64,000 nt of DNA from Dyadobacter sandarakinus. Its GTDB lineage: Bacteria > Bacteroidota > Bacteroidia > Cytophagales > Spirosomataceae. The notes under the pieces are model-generated. The model saw only the letters and a program-made list of their open reading frames with translations, did no database searches and had not been told where the DNA came from. This document shows, piece by piece, positions 1-8,777 of this stretch. Location: assembly GCF_016894445.1 (NCBI RefSeq), contig NZ_CP056775.1, positions 2,978,001 through 3,042,000 on the forward strand, in the 5' to 3' direction. Position numbers and translations under genes: made by a program. The stretch's first letter is position 1. Every line of letters starts with the position of its first letter.

Positions 1-603
1 TATCACAGCATTGGTTTTGTAAACGACAAGATCGAGCGGAATTACTACTTCTTTGTCGATATTCTGAAAGAAGGTGTCATGCTTTTCGATTCTGGAAAAT
101 TCACCTTATCTGAGCCAAAAGATCTTAATCCGACTCAACGAGTTGAAAAATCGACTGAGGAATTTGAGCATTGGTTCAAATCTGCTTTACACTTTTTAGA
201 AGCTTACGAGATTTTCGTTACAAAGGGTGAGACTGATGTAGACTATTATAAAATCTCAGCATTTCAACTTCATCAAGCCACTGAAAGATTTTATGCAGCG
301 ATTTTGCTCGTCTTCACCGACTACAAGCCAAGAATCCATGACATTGAGATACTGGGAAATCAGGTCGTTAAGCAACACGCCGAGCTCGCGAGTGTCTTTC
401 CAATGTATACCGAGGAGGAGAAGCGGCTGTTTTTGCTTCTCAAAAAGGCGTATATAGATGCGAGGTATAACCGGAATTACAAGATTGAGAAGTCGGAGTT
501 GGAGTTTTTGGGGAGTCGGGTGGCTTTGTTGAGAGATTTGACGGAGCGGATTTGTCGAGAGCGGATTCGGCTTCTTGGTCCCGAGTTTTACCCAAAATCT
601 TAA
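1..603 (+). CDS. Nucleotidyltransferase-HEPN protein, 5' end outside the window
   Basis: The frame is open from the first base, so the true start lies to the left; an internal ATG at 79 is not the start. The first 27 visible residues (HSIGFVNDKIERNYYFFVDI, then KEG and DSG) look like the end of an MNT-type nucleotidyltransferase domain, and the remaining 174 residues form an alpha-helical HEPN-like domain. The end of that domain carries DARYNRNY, which resembles the R-x4-6-H/Y motif of HEPN proteins. Proteins of this class are often cargo of Bacteroidota mobile elements and can act as toxin-antitoxin or nucleotide-transferring units. The actual activity is inferred. Two further HEPN-like genes follow directly. 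Confidence 0.7.
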   Translation, partial: YHSIGFVNDKIERNYYFFVDILKEGVMLFDSGKFTLSEPKDLNPTQRVEKSTEEFEHWFKSALHFLEAYEIFVTKGETDVDYYKISAFQLHQATERFYAAILLVFTDYKPRIHDIEILGNQVVKQHAELASVFPMYTEEEKRLFLLLKKAYIDARYNRNYKIEKSELEFLGSRVALLRDLTERICRERIRLLGPEFYPKS

Positions 604-647
604 TTTGGGAGTAATAGCTTTAATAAACCTCAAATTTATTCAATTTA

Positions 648-1220
648 ATGGCTAATATCATTTCAAACAATTTAAAAGAACGCTTTATCGATGCAAAGCT
701 GGAATTTGTTAGAGAGAATGACGATGGAAAACATCGCCTGGTTTACGCATATTTTGGGCTTGCGATCTATTATGCCCAATGCCTGGAAGAAGAATTTTCC
801 TTGATGTTATGGACGAATCGTATCATTAATAATAAACCATCTTCGAAAGAGGATGTTGAGGCGATTAACGCTGAAATGGATAAGTCAAAAAAAACTATGG
901 GACAATTAATAAATGAAGTAAAGAAAGCTTACGCCATTCAGAATGGGCATGCTCAATTATTGTCAAATTTATTAGAAAAACGAAATTATTTAGCTCATAA
1001 ATATTTTAAGCTTCATATAGAAAAATTCTATACCGAAATTGGCCAACTAGAAATGATTAACTTTTTTTGCGATTTTATCGACAAAACAATTGAGTTAATA
1101 CAAAATATGAACTCTTATTATCAGTTTCAAGTTCGGCGGCTTGGATTTACTGAATCAAAGATCAGCGAGCTTAAAGAAGTACTTAGACAACAAGAATTGG
1201 AACGAGTTTCAAACTTATAG
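648..1220 (+). CDS. Hypothetical protein with HEPN-like RNYLAH motif
   Basis: This is a 190-residue, mostly helical protein with no signal peptide or membrane segment. It contains EKRNYLAHKYF (about residue 110), an R-x4-H motif in a helix context, as found in HEPN ribonucleases and abortive-infection proteins. It lies 44 bp after a nucleotidyltransferase-HEPN gene and 27 bp before another protein with an R-x4-H motif, all on the same strand. The region is AT-rich compared with the tra genes downstream, which fits acquired cargo. I do not recognise the family; the HEPN assignment rests on one motif and predicted helicity. A role in RNA cleavage or phage defence is only an inference. Confidence 0.55.
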   Translation: MANIISNNLKERFIDAKLEFVRENDDGKHRLVYAYFGLAIYYAQCLEEEFSLMLWTNRIINNKPSSKEDVEAINAEMDKSKKTMGQLINEVKKAYAIQNGHAQLLSNLLEKRNYLAHKYFKLHIEKFYTEIGQLEMINFFCDFIDKTIELIQNMNSYYQFQVRRLGFTESKISELKEVLRQQELERVSNL

Positions 1221-1247
1221 TAATTTGGAATAATTATCGTTAAATAT

Positions 1248-1988
1248 ATGAAACACCAAGACATTAGGCGTCCTCAAAATATAGAATTTAATGATCTAAA
1301 AGTGAGGGTAGAATTATCCGTGCCCACATTTATTTATGACGACGAAGACAATTTGCTCGACATCTTGATCGCACCTACTCTTGTATTACCAGACGGATTC
1401 GAAGGGTTGGTAACTGAACTTCCAATAAGCTCACAAATGTTTGATGAGGATATTTACAAAAATTTTGTTCTCCGAAGTAATAGCATTGCGAGATTAAATC
1501 GACTCGCAGAGTTAAATTTAGACACACTGATAGGTGTTATAGAAAGATACTTCGCAATCCATCCAGTTGATGAAGTTCTGGATAGAAATGCTGACTGTCG
1601 AGTGTTACGAGAGTATAACATACAAGAAAACTTTTCCAAGCTTACATTTGGCAATCTTAGAAACATTCTAAGTTGTATCATTAAAACGGATCCAGATTTG
1701 CAAGTTTTTGAAGGACTTAAATCAAAGGAAGACAGAAAAAACTATACAACGGTTTACAAGAACTACATAGAAGATAGAGACTCTTTTACACATGGAATTT
1801 TGTTCTTTTTGTCGCCAGATTTCATACCGGTGCTAAGAATTAAATCTCAGACAGGTTCATTCAAATATGTTAGTTATGATAAGCCAATTTTTACTGATAA
1901 TTTATTAACTTACAAATATTTAACTTCAATTTTAGATCACATTAACTTATATCTTCAAAGTAAAATTGAGGGCAGTATAGCTGAATAA
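1248..1988 (+). CDS. Hypothetical protein, possible HEPN-like C-terminal half
   Basis: This is a 246-residue soluble protein. The N-terminal part (residues 1 to 90) is rich in beta-type sequence. The C-terminal part is more helical and contains EDRDSFTHG (about residue 176), another R-x4-H pattern of the HEPN type. No signal peptide or membrane segment is seen. It is the third gene of a tight same-strand run and is followed by a truncated SRAP gene on the opposite strand. I do not recognise the family. The motif may be coincidental in this protein, so the functional call stays open. Confidence 0.5.
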   Translation: MKHQDIRRPQNIEFNDLKVRVELSVPTFIYDDEDNLLDILIAPTLVLPDGFEGLVTELPISSQMFDEDIYKNFVLRSNSIARLNRLAELNLDTLIGVIERYFAIHPVDEVLDRNADCRVLREYNIQENFSKLTFGNLRNILSCIIKTDPDLQVFEGLKSKEDRKNYTTVYKNYIEDRDSFTHGILFFLSPDFIPVLRIKSQTGSFKYVSYDKPIFTDNLLTYKYLTSILDHINLYLQSKIEGSIAE

Positions 1989-2021
1989 CCTATCAAAATC
2001 CAGACGGATTGCAGCATAAAA

Positions 2022-2504
2022 TCAAGCAGCCTTTTTTAGTGGATATCGGTACGGATCTAACACCTGAGGCAAATTAGTATCTATCTGGTTGCTGTAAACT
2101 CCATCAATCACCCGATAGGCCGAAAGCTTATCATCAGGATACTGAAAATATGTCAAATCCATAATCTCATTTTCATTCAAACCGGGAATCATCCAGGACA
2201 GTGCAGCGTCACCTTTCAAAATCAGTGGCTGTCGCTTCCCATCGTTATGTATCGCTCCGAGCAAAGGACTCGCGTCCTGCGTGACAATGGCAAAAGTATT
2301 CATACCCTTCCAGGTCGAGTAGATCCCCCCCATAGCGAAAAACTTTTTTTCCAATGGTTTGATGTACCAGGATTCATAATTCTTCTTGTTGTTCAAATCC
2401 GGATAGTGAGGCTCGAAAAATCCCGTACAGAGCACCAGGCAGCGATTGTGATTCGCATACTTCCGGCATGTTAAAAGAAGTGACCATTGACTGCAATCTG
2501 GCAA
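2022..2504 (-). pseudogene. SOS response-associated peptidase (SRAP/YedK) gene, 5'-truncated
   Basis: The homologous part begins near HNRCLVLCTGFFEPHYP and runs to the stop. It contains the GFFE segment, the AIVTQDAS strand and the KRQPLIL stretch typical of SRAP proteins, which bind abasic sites in single-stranded DNA through an N-terminal catalytic cysteine after the initiator Met. That N-terminal portion (MCGRY-type, roughly the first 60 to 70 residues) is missing. The first 15 or so codons of the open frame lie over a truncated tra gene on the other strand and do not look like SRAP. The protein cannot be active as an SRAP. The break point is near 2455 to 2467. Confidence 0.75.
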
Positions 2505-2671
2505 TGACCGACGATGAGCGGGTAAAGCGAATCGAGGCGCTGTATCAGCAAACGCTGTTTAACCTCGCGTTTTCCAAGGCATTTTGTAACGAGTCGGCGG
2601 TACTGGCGGCTGCCAGAATGAAGGAGAAAGAGGATGCGACAACCGGCCGGAGACTGCACGGCATAAATTGA
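2468..2671 (+). pseudogene. C-terminal fragment of a TraI/TerB-like conjugation gene
   Basis: The visible 67 residues contain MTDDERVKRIEALYQQ and end in RRLHGIN. The next gene ends in a clearly related block (MSDDERLSAIDKIHEE up to QLNGIQL), so this is the C-terminus of a paralogue of that gene. The homology starts at about the ATG at 2468, and the sequence just upstream belongs to the SRAP gene on the other strand. The gene therefore lost most of its 5' part in the same event. It could still be translated as a short peptide from 2468, but a function is unlikely. Confidence 0.6.
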
Positions 2672-2676
2672 AAGCA

Positions 2677-3312
2677 ATGAGACATTTATTGATACTTATT
2701 CTATTGGGCACGATGCTTATTTCCCTAAATCGAGCATCAGCCCAGACACCGGAAGTCACTCAGCTAATTCTGAATATCCAGAAGCTAAACCAACTTCGGA
2801 AAATCCTGAAAGAGCTGAAAGCGGGTTATGATATTCTCTTCAAAGGTTACACAACGATCAAGGATATTTCGAAAGGGAACTTCAAGTTGCACGAAGCCTT
2901 TCTGGACGGATTACTGGAAGTGAGCCCAGCCGTAAAACGCTACAAAAGGATTGCCGAGATCATCGACTTTCAACTAAAACTGGTCTCCGAATATAGGGCA
3001 GCGTTCGGCCATTTTCAATCTGGGAAATACTTCAACAAGGATGAACTTGATTATATGGAGCGTGTCTATGCCCGGTTAATCAACCAAAGTTTGAAAAATC
3101 TGGATGCTCTAACTATGGTCGTGACAGCCAAGAAAATGAGAATGTCTGACGATGAACGTCTGTCAGCCATTGACAAAATCCACGAAGAAATGCAGGACAA
3201 GCTTGTCTTCCTGCGTCACTTCAATTCCACCGCGGCAACACTTGGCATGCAACGTGCCAAAGTTTCGGTTGAAGTTGAATCGAGCGCACAGTTAAACGGC
3301 ATCCAGCTCTAA
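2677..3312 (+). CDS. Conjugal transfer protein, TraI/TerB-like
   Basis: This is a 211-residue exported protein with a signal peptide (LLILILLGTMLISLNRASAQ) and a helical mature part. Such proteins stand directly before traJ in Bacteroidota conjugative elements, where they are annotated as TraI, DUF4141 or TerB-like. By position and export the protein is expected to act in the periplasm near the mating-pair channel. I chose the ATG at 2677 because it gives a clean signal peptide; an upstream TTG at 2668 overlaps the previous stop. The gene is first in a close run with traJ, traK, traL, traM and traN. Confidence 0.7.
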   Translation: MRHLLILILLGTMLISLNRASAQTPEVTQLILNIQKLNQLRKILKELKAGYDILFKGYTTIKDISKGNFKLHEAFLDGLLEVSPAVKRYKRIAEIIDFQLKLVSEYRAAFGHFQSGKYFNKDELDYMERVYARLINQSLKNLDALTMVVTAKKMRMSDDERLSAIDKIHEEMQDKLVFLRHFNSTAATLGMQRAKVSVEVESSAQLNGIQL

Positions 3313-3322
3313 TCTCAAAATT

Positions 3323-4444
3323 ATGAATGCATTTAAAAGAGCCGCTTTGATAGCGGTGTTAGCTACCGCTTTGCCCCAACTTTCCTTTGCGCAAGGTTTT
3401 CCGGAACAGATCAACGGCCTGCATAGTGTGCTTGACAAACTCTACGACGAGATGATGCCCATGTGTGCGAAGTTGATTAGCGTCGGACGCGGTATCGCTG
3501 GCTTTGCAGCAATATGGTATATCGCCTCACGGATCTGGCGGCACCTGGCTAACGCGGAGCCGATTGACTTCTATCCGCTTTTCAGGCCATTTGTAATAGG
3601 CTTTGCTATCCTAATTTTTCCGTCAGTTCTGGCCATGATCAACGGCGTCATGTCTCCAGTCGTCCGAGCTACGTCTGCGATGGTCGAAGGATCGAACGAG
3701 GCAATCACTTTGCTGTTGAAGAAGAAAGAAGAGGCGATTATGAAGACTAATGCCTGGCAAATGTATGTCGGCGCAACTGGGAATGGCGATCGGGACAAAT
3801 GGTACAAGTACACGCATGGAAATGAAGATCCATCTGGTGAAGGCATCATGGCAAGTGTTGGCAATGACATCAAGTTTTCAATGGCCAAGGCATCCTACAA
3901 TTTCCGGAATTCCATCAAAGAATGGATGAGCGAAATACTCAGGCTGCTATTTGAAGCGGCGGCACTTTGTATCAACACGCTCCGCACATTTCAATTGATC
4001 GTCCTTGCCATTGTTGGCCCGATTGCATTTGGGATTTCAGTTTTCGATGGTTTCCAACACACGCTCACTGGTTGGATAGCCCGCTACATTAATATCTTTT
4101 TGTGGCTACCTGTCGCCAACATTTTCGGCGCAATCATTGGCAAGATTCAGGAGATGATGCTTACCCTGGATATAAGCCAGGTAGAAGGCTCGGGCGAAAC
4201 TTTCTTTAGCTCCACAGATATGGCTTACCTGATCTTCTTGGTCATTGGCATCGTGGGGTACTTCGCAGTGCCAGCGACGGCCAACTTCATCATTCAGGCG
4301 GGAGGTGGTAATCCATTCCTTTACAAAATTACGACCCTTTTTTCGCAAACCGCCACTGGCTTTGGCAACCGGGCCTTTCCAGCGAGTGGTGGCTTTGGCT
4401 CACTACCGAGAAACACAGCGATACCAAAATCTCAAAACCAATAA
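3323..4444 (+). CDS. traJ: Conjugative transposon protein TraJ (VirB6-like)
   Basis: This is a 373-residue inner-membrane protein with an N-terminal signal-like segment and several membrane helices (about residues 55 to 75, 90 to 110, 220 to 245, 255 to 275 and 300 to 325). It matches the layout of Bacteroidota TraJ or 'plasmid transfer protein', the VirB6/TrbL-type channel component of the type IV secretion system. It starts 10 bp after the TerB-like gene and ends 12 bp before traK, which places it in the tra operon. The C-terminal tail is Gly/Pro-rich. Length and position agree with the family. Confidence 0.82.
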   Translation: MNAFKRAALIAVLATALPQLSFAQGFPEQINGLHSVLDKLYDEMMPMCAKLISVGRGIAGFAAIWYIASRIWRHLANAEPIDFYPLFRPFVIGFAILIFPSVLAMINGVMSPVVRATSAMVEGSNEAITLLLKKKEEAIMKTNAWQMYVGATGNGDRDKWYKYTHGNEDPSGEGIMASVGNDIKFSMAKASYNFRNSIKEWMSEILRLLFEAAALCINTLRTFQLIVLAIVGPIAFGISVFDGFQHTLTGWIARYINIFLWLPVANIFGAIIGKIQEMMLTLDISQVEGSGETFFSSTDMAYLIFLVIGIVGYFAVPATANFIIQAGGGNPFLYKITTLFSQTATGFGNRAFPASGGFGSLPRNTAIPKSQNQ

Positions 4445-4456
4445 CCAAACAATGTT

Positions 4457-5074
4457 ATGTTTACGAAAGCCAAAAATTTGGAAACCGCATTCCGACATGT
4501 GCGCAGCTTTACATTGCTTGTGATCATCGGCTGTATAGGTTTCTGCTGCTTCGCCATCTATAAAAGCTATCAGCTCGTGGATGAAACGCAGGACAAAGTG
4601 TACATCCTGGCAAGCGGAAAAGTGCTCGATGCTTATGCCTCAGAGCGAAAGGAGAACATTCCGGTCGAAGCCCGCGATCATGTTGCCACTTTTCACCGCT
4701 TCTTCTTTACACTCGACCCTGATGACAAAGTGATCCAGTCTAACCTGGTCAAAGCACTGTATCTGGCCGATGGATCTGCGAAAGCCCAGTATGAAAACCT
4801 GAAAGAGTCAGGGTTCTATTCCAGCATTATTTCCGGAAATATCAGTCAGCAGATCAGCGTGGACACAGTCGAAGTTAAAACGAACGATTATCCATACCGC
4901 TTTCACTGCGTAGCATCCCAGCGAATCATCCGATCAACCAGCATTGTCACCCGAAGGCTAGTGACAGAAGGATTTCTCAGAACCGTATCCCGTAGCGACA
5001 ATAACCCTCACGGGTTTCTGATCGAACGCTGGACAACACTTGAAAACAAAGACATCAATGTACAAAACAGGTAA
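4457..5074 (+). CDS. traK: Conjugative transposon protein TraK (VirB8-like)
   Basis: This 205-residue protein starts with the family-typical MFTKAKNLETAFRHVR, followed by a single membrane helix (about residues 20 to 40) and a periplasmic domain. This is the topology of VirB8-type proteins, which organise the type IV secretion channel at the inner membrane. The central FHRFFFTLDPDD segment is characteristic of TraK. It follows traJ and is 3 bp from the small TraL-like gene. Confidence 0.85.
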   Translation: MFTKAKNLETAFRHVRSFTLLVIIGCIGFCCFAIYKSYQLVDETQDKVYILASGKVLDAYASERKENIPVEARDHVATFHRFFFTLDPDDKVIQSNLVKALYLADGSAKAQYENLKESGFYSSIISGNISQQISVDTVEVKTNDYPYRFHCVASQRIIRSTSIVTRRLVTEGFLRTVSRSDNNPHGFLIERWTTLENKDINVQNR

Positions 5075-5077
5075 GCT

Positions 5078-5503
5078 ATGTTTTACAATTTCAATAGGCA
5101 CAAACAGCAAGCCACTGAGTCAAAAGCCGTTCCAATGGAGGAATTGGTAAGAAAATATCGTGAGCACAGAAGAGAATGTCAGCGGCGCTTAACTAGCCGG
5201 ATGATCCGTAAGATGTTCCGAGTGCCAGTCAGCCTGCGGCTACCCATCTTTTTAGCTGCATTGGGATTTGGAGCAGGATACTGCATCAACTTAATCCTGC
5301 CTCATTCTTTCTTACAACAAAGTGAATATTTACTGGCAGAATTAAGGGGCTCTCCCCAAACAATTCATGCGGCGGAGCCAAGCCCAAAGCAACAGGCCTT
5401 CCAGCAGTACCTGGATAGTTTAGAGAGGGCACTGGTCGCAGACAGTTTATTTCAGTCACAGCAAACCATCGAAGATCATGCACCAAAAAGCATACACCCG
5501 TAA
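5078..5503 (+). CDS. TraL-like small membrane conjugation protein
   Basis: This is a 141-residue protein with a basic N-terminal region (about residues 20 to 48), one clear membrane helix (about residues 50 to 70) and a polar tail. It occupies the traL position between traK and traM and overlaps traM by 26 bp, which suggests translational coupling. Sequence conservation in this slot is low across elements, so the TraL label rests on position, size and topology. Confidence 0.6.
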   Translation: MFYNFNRHKQQATESKAVPMEELVRKYREHRRECQRRLTSRMIRKMFRVPVSLRLPIFLAALGFGAGYCINLILPHSFLQQSEYLLAELRGSPQTIHAAEPSPKQQAFQQYLDSLERALVADSLFQSQQTIEDHAPKSIHP

Positions 5504-6785
5504 GTTTTTGCAGCAGCGCAAATTTTACACCTTCCTACCGCTAATCGTTTTGCCTTTTTTAACAATCTTTTTTTGGATGCTGATTCGCAAAAATAATGGG
5601 ACAGCAGCCCAGGGTAACGATCAAAAAGGGTTGATCCTGAAATTGCCGGAAGCATTTTTAAAGGATGACAAAGATTTAAATAAGCTGGGTTATTACAAGA
5701 AAGCCGCCGAGGATTCGGCACGTCTTCGCGATCTCATCGAGAAGGATCCGTATTACCAGGATACTTTACTTGCTTCCAAGACTGGACCGCTAGGAGTACC
5801 ATTAAAAGATTTGGACGGGCCAGGTAAAGGGCGCAGAGCTTCTGGACAGTCTGCTCAGACGGACAGCTCCGAAAAACCAGACCAACAGGTGCATAAAAAG
5901 CTAAAAGAGCTTGACAAAGTTCTTTCGCAAACCAGTAACCCGAAATTTGATTCACAATCAGACAAGCTATCGGAAAGCGAAAAGAAAAACCTAAGCCCTG
6001 AAATGATGCGCTTGGAGCAGATGATGGCAGGATTAGAATTGGAAGAGCCGACAACGGAAGAAGATCCGGAAATAACTGAGCTCAGTGGGATGCTTGACAA
6101 AATCATGCAAATTCAGAATCCGGCCTTGGCTGAGGAAAAGTTAAAAGTGCAATCATTGGCAAATGCAAAGCAAGTTTTTCCAGTGATTGCTGCTGGCGAA
6201 AATGTCAATTACACAGTGCTGACGAGCGCACAACCAGATTCGGATTCTTTACAGAACAGTGTCACCTCAGTGACCGGCTTTTATTCTCTTGATGACCAAC
6301 AGTCAGTTGCCGTAACTCAGAATGCGATTGAAGCTGTCATTGATCAAAATCAGACTTTGGTAACCGGCGCAACGATCAAGCTTAGATTGGCTACCGATGT
6401 TTTCATTGCGGGCAATCGTGTGCTGGCAGGAAGCTTTCTGTATGGAAAGGTCAGTTTAAACCAAGAGCGGTTGCGGGTTAACATCGAGTCGATCAGGTTG
6501 AACAATACCCTGTTACCAGTTGATTTGTCGGTTTACGATATGGACGGCATTGAGGGCATCTACATTCCGGGCGCACTCTCAAGAGATGTCGGCAAGCAAT
6601 CATCTGACCGCGCTATCCAAAGCGTAAATATTCCAATCATTGATCCATCAATCGGTGCCCAGGCTGCCAGCGCCGGGATTGAAGCGGCGAAAACATTCTT
6701 GGGCAGGAAAACCAAACTCATACAAGTTGGTGTGAAAGCTGGTTACAAGGTGCTCCTCAAAGACACTAACGCGAAGTCAATCTAA
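5478..6785 (+). CDS. traM: Conjugative transposon protein TraM (VirB10-like)
   Basis: This is a 435-residue protein with a cytoplasmic N-terminus, one membrane helix (about residues 18 to 37), a long charged and disordered linker (about residues 100 to 230) and a C-terminal beta domain. The C-terminal segment IKLRLATDVFIAGNRVLAG followed by LYGKVSLNQERL is typical of TraM. The architecture is that of VirB10, which spans the envelope and links inner- and outer-membrane parts of the secretion channel. The start lies inside the preceding gene. Confidence 0.85.
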   Translation: MHQKAYTRKFLQQRKFYTFLPLIVLPFLTIFFWMLIRKNNGTAAQGNDQKGLILKLPEAFLKDDKDLNKLGYYKKAAEDSARLRDLIEKDPYYQDTLLASKTGPLGVPLKDLDGPGKGRRASGQSAQTDSSEKPDQQVHKKLKELDKVLSQTSNPKFDSQSDKLSESEKKNLSPEMMRLEQMMAGLELEEPTTEEDPEITELSGMLDKIMQIQNPALAEEKLKVQSLANAKQVFPVIAAGENVNYTVLTSAQPDSDSLQNSVTSVTGFYSLDDQQSVAVTQNAIEAVIDQNQTLVTGATIKLRLATDVFIAGNRVLAGSFLYGKVSLNQERLRVNIESIRLNNTLLPVDLSVYDMDGIEGIYIPGALSRDVGKQSSDRAIQSVNIPIIDPSIGAQAASAGIEAAKTFLGRKTKLIQVGVKAGYKVLLKDTNAKSI

Positions 6786-6813
6786 TTCAATTACGTCCTA
6801 ATCAACTATTATC

Positions 6814-7641
6814 ATGAGAATTTTTCTTCTGTGCCAGCTACTGCTTTGCCCGTTCTTTCAGATGCAAGGCTTCTGCCAGGTTAATGGAACCAGCGTCATT
6901 GATCCCTTCCCACTGGAAGTGACGACAACTAAGACCACCCATCTGATCTTTCCATTCGGGATCAAAACCGTAGACCGGGGAAGCCGCGACATTATCGCTC
7001 AAAAGGCGACTGGAGTCGAGAATATATTGCAAGTAAAAGCTGCGAAAGTTGATTTCGATACGACCAACTTGACAGTTATCACAACCGATGGAAAGCTGTT
7101 TTCATTTTTGGTTGGCTATGCGGATCAGCCGTTATCGCTGAACATTCGAATCAATAGTGCCGCTGTCGATGTTGCAACCTTTGGAAATGGAGATCTCAAT
7201 GATGCCAGGGTAGCTCAGTCAGCACTTTTAGCACAGCGCAATCCAGCGCATAATGTTTCCGTCAAAGACAGATCGTCGCAGTCAGAACTAGTACTGTCAA
7301 GCATTTTTGTCGATGACGATTTGCTACTATACAGAATTGAGCTTTCTAATAACTCTGCATTAAAATACGAGATTGAAAACCTGAGGTTTTTCGTCAGGGA
7401 CAAAAAGTACCGCAAACGAACGGCGATCCAAGAAACTGGGATAACCCTGCTTCATATTCTTGGTGATACCAGTGCTGTCTCACCTCAAACGTCGCAAACT
7501 TTCGTCTTCGTTCTTCCTAAAATGACTATCCCAAACAAAAAATACCTGGCCGTCCAGGTCCAGGAAAAAAATGGGGGTAGACACATGACCCTGAAGGTCA
7601 GAAACCGACACCTTCTTAAAGCCCTTCCAATCCGTCAATAA
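6814..7641 (+). CDS. traN: Conjugative transposon protein TraN (DUF4138)
   Basis: This is a 275-residue exported protein with an N-terminal signal peptide (about residues 1 to 22). The mature part begins with the family-type THLIFPFGIKTVDRGSRDII block, and a second beta-rich domain follows (about residues 145 to 260) with LRFFVRDKK. TraN works with TraM in the outer part of the channel, similar to VirB9. It lies 28 bp after traM and closes the core tra run seen here. Confidence 0.85.
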   Translation: MRIFLLCQLLLCPFFQMQGFCQVNGTSVIDPFPLEVTTTKTTHLIFPFGIKTVDRGSRDIIAQKATGVENILQVKAAKVDFDTTNLTVITTDGKLFSFLVGYADQPLSLNIRINSAAVDVATFGNGDLNDARVAQSALLAQRNPAHNVSVKDRSSQSELVLSSIFVDDDLLLYRIELSNNSALKYEIENLRFFVRDKKYRKRTAIQETGITLLHILGDTSAVSPQTSQTFVFVLPKMTIPNKKYLAVQVQEKNGGRHMTLKVRNRHLLKALPIRQ

Positions 7642-7669
7642 TCATCCAACCAACTAAATTTTAGAAATC

Positions 7670-8464
7670 ATGAATGAAAAAAACTTCGAATATCTGCGCG
7701 ATCAAGTCAAATATTCCGGCTTTGGCGAAGGTCTGGAAAACCAGCTAAAAGAAAACATCAAAAGGCAGCCGCCTGAATTTTCGCTTCAACACCAGGCCAC
7801 GTTCGGCAAAGATGAAGTCAACAGCGCTCTGCACTTCAAGCGTTCGGCCACGACTGATATGTATTTCTTTAATAGCTATATGGCCTCCATGAAACAGGAA
7901 CAGGCGACCGAGAAAATGAACCAGACTTTTTATGTAGGTAAAGACAACAACATTACTTTGAAAGAAGGTTATAACCTGATGAATGGCCGGGCAATCAACA
8001 AAGACTTAACTAATAAAGAAGGAAAGATTTATAATGCCTGGCTTCAAATGGATTTCAAGCAGACGGATAACGCGGGAAACTTCAAACTCAAACAATTTCA
8101 CTCAAACTATGGGTTTGACCTTGAAAAAGAGGTTTCTAAGCATCCTGTCAAGGAGCTCCAAAATACGCAGGACAAATCCAGGCTTCTGGATTCGCTTCAA
8201 AAGGGGAACCGCCAGGCAGTAACTTTTATCGAGAACGGCAATGAGCAGCGCCGCTACATGGAGGCTAACCCGCAGTTTAAATCTGTGACAGTCTATGATG
8301 CCAGCATGCACAAAATCCATAACCGGCAATCTCAGCAGGTACAGAAGTCAAATGCTAACAAGCAGGAACAGAAAAATGGACCGGAGATTGCGGGGGATGA
8401 AGAGAGGGATCACCATTCCGGAAAGAAAGCCAAGAAAGAAAAAGGTATGTCGATAAGCCAATAA
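7670..8464 (+). CDS. Conjugative-element protein, DUF3945-like
   Basis: This is a 264-residue hydrophilic protein. It contains the block MNGRAINKDLTNKEGKIYNA and, later, GNRQAVTFIENGNEQRRYME with QFKSVTVYDASM. Both are typical of DUF3945-type proteins carried by Bacteroidota mobile elements. The C-terminal 50 residues are Lys- and Gln-rich and probably disordered. No enzymatic motif is visible. It follows traN by 28 bp and precedes a small regulator by 3 bp, so it probably belongs to the same transcript. Confidence 0.6.
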   Translation: MNEKNFEYLRDQVKYSGFGEGLENQLKENIKRQPPEFSLQHQATFGKDEVNSALHFKRSATTDMYFFNSYMASMKQEQATEKMNQTFYVGKDNNITLKEGYNLMNGRAINKDLTNKEGKIYNAWLQMDFKQTDNAGNFKLKQFHSNYGFDLEKEVSKHPVKELQNTQDKSRLLDSLQKGNRQAVTFIENGNEQRRYMEANPQFKSVTVYDASMHKIHNRQSQQVQKSNANKQEQKNGPEIAGDEERDHHSGKKAKKEKGMSISQ

Positions 8465-8467
8465 GCT

Positions 8468-8758
8468 ATGGATATTGCAACGCACCTTGACCGGTTTTTC
8501 AGGGACATCAGTGTAGACGCCCGCGTAACAGTGACTCACATTAGCGTCTACGCTGCCATCCTCCAAAGCTTGCGGAGACTGGGAACAGACCATATATCAA
8601 TGTTTGGTTTTGAATTGATGCAGGTCGCTAAAATATCAAGCGGAAAAACGTACTACAAAGCGGTTCGCGAACTCAATGAATTTGGTTATATCAATTATGA
8701 GCCATCATTCAAGAAAAACAAACCAAGCAGAATTTCGCTGCCGGAGTCTAGTTATTAA
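8468..8758 (+). CDS. Small winged-helix-like protein
   Basis: This 96-residue protein has a helical N-terminal half and a C-terminal SSGKTYYKAVRELNEFGYIN block that looks like a recognition helix followed by a wing. It is clearly related to the gene two positions downstream (9050 to 9328): both share the layout HisTyr-rich helix, KTYYK or MTYHK, then L-x-E-x-GYI-x-Y-x-PS. Such small proteins are common in Bacteroidota conjugative elements and probably regulate transfer or excision. The DNA-binding role is inferred from the pattern. Confidence 0.5.
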   Translation: MDIATHLDRFFRDISVDARVTVTHISVYAAILQSLRRLGTDHISMFGFELMQVAKISSGKTYYKAVRELNEFGYINYEPSFKKNKPSRISLPESSY

Positions 8759-8777
8759 TCAACAAAATTTTTGAAAG

